In this document: piece by piece, positions 6,463 through 6,494 of the stretch
Layout of the letters: each line of letters opens with the position of its first letter
How positions within the stretch are numbered: the first letter of the stretch is position 1
Assembly: GCA_002440885.1 (NCBI GenBank)
Contig: DJVY01000090.1
Coordinates: forward strand, 1 to 6,494
Source of the DNA: Bacteroidales bacterium UBA6244
GTDB taxonomy: Bacteria > Bacteroidota > Bacteroidia > Bacteroidales > F082
Length of the DNA: 6,494 nt
Reading direction: 5' to 3'
Position numbers and translations under genes: made by a program
The notes under the pieces: generated by a model
The model's input: the letters and a program-made list of their open reading frames with translations, nothing else
What the model was told of the DNA's origin: nothing
Databases searched by the model: none

Positions 6463-6494
6463 GGCTTTTGGCTGTTGGCTGTTGGCTTTTGGCT
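6463..6494. repeat. Heptamer tandem repeat (GGCTKTT), cut by the window edge
   Basis: Four exact 7-bp steps, GGCTTTT, GGCTGTT, GGCTGTT and GGCTTTT (6463-6490), are followed by GGCT at the window end, so the array probably continues. It begins five bases after the permease stop codon. Heptamer arrays of this composition are, by recollection, frequent between genes in Bacteroidota; no coding or regulatory role can be seen. Confidence 0.75.

Overview
The window looks like chromosomal DNA of a Bacteroidota bacterium, probably Bacteroidales or Marinilabiliales. The evidence is threefold. The DnaX, uracil phosphoribosyltransferase and DUF7033-type deacetylase proteins read like that phylum's versions. 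Promoter-like sites match its TAnnTTTG -7 element instead of TATAAT. Starts lack strong Shine-Dalgarno sequences. The rank below phylum is a guess.

Left edge (1-227): six imperfect 10-11 bp tandem units (about 1-61) are followed by a short plus-strand reading frame (104-226). This frame encodes the beginning of a HEPN-domain protein and then stops, two bases from the convergent dnaX stop codon. It looks like a relic of an accessory MNT/HEPN-type gene.

dnaX (228-2021, minus strand) is complete and encodes the clamp-loader tau subunit. It carries a seven-A run exactly between the proline-rich linker and the tau-specific C-terminal domain. Slippage in either direction there meets a stop within a few codons and would give a gamma-like short form.

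A 142-bp divergent intergenic region (2022-2163) holds one candidate promoter per direction, each with a TACTTTTG -7 box. To the right, on the plus strand, lie a cytoplasmic-looking polysaccharide deacetylase-like protein with a DUF7033-like N-terminus (2164-3477) and a FemAB/GNAT-like acyltransferase (3517-4464). They are 39 bp apart and probably co-transcribed, which suggests modification of a cell-envelope glycan or lipid precursor.

A second promoter-like site precedes upp (4552-5205), the pyrimidine-salvage enzyme. Four bases after its stop begins a MacB/FtsX-type ABC transporter permease (5210-6457) with no ATPase gene in the window. The window ends inside a heptamer tandem repeat (6463-6494). 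No tRNA, rRNA, CRISPR array, insertion sequence or convincing intrinsic terminator was seen. Most of the content is ordinary core genome. The points most worth a second look are the dnaX slippage site, the HEPN relic and the deacetylase/acyltransferase pair.
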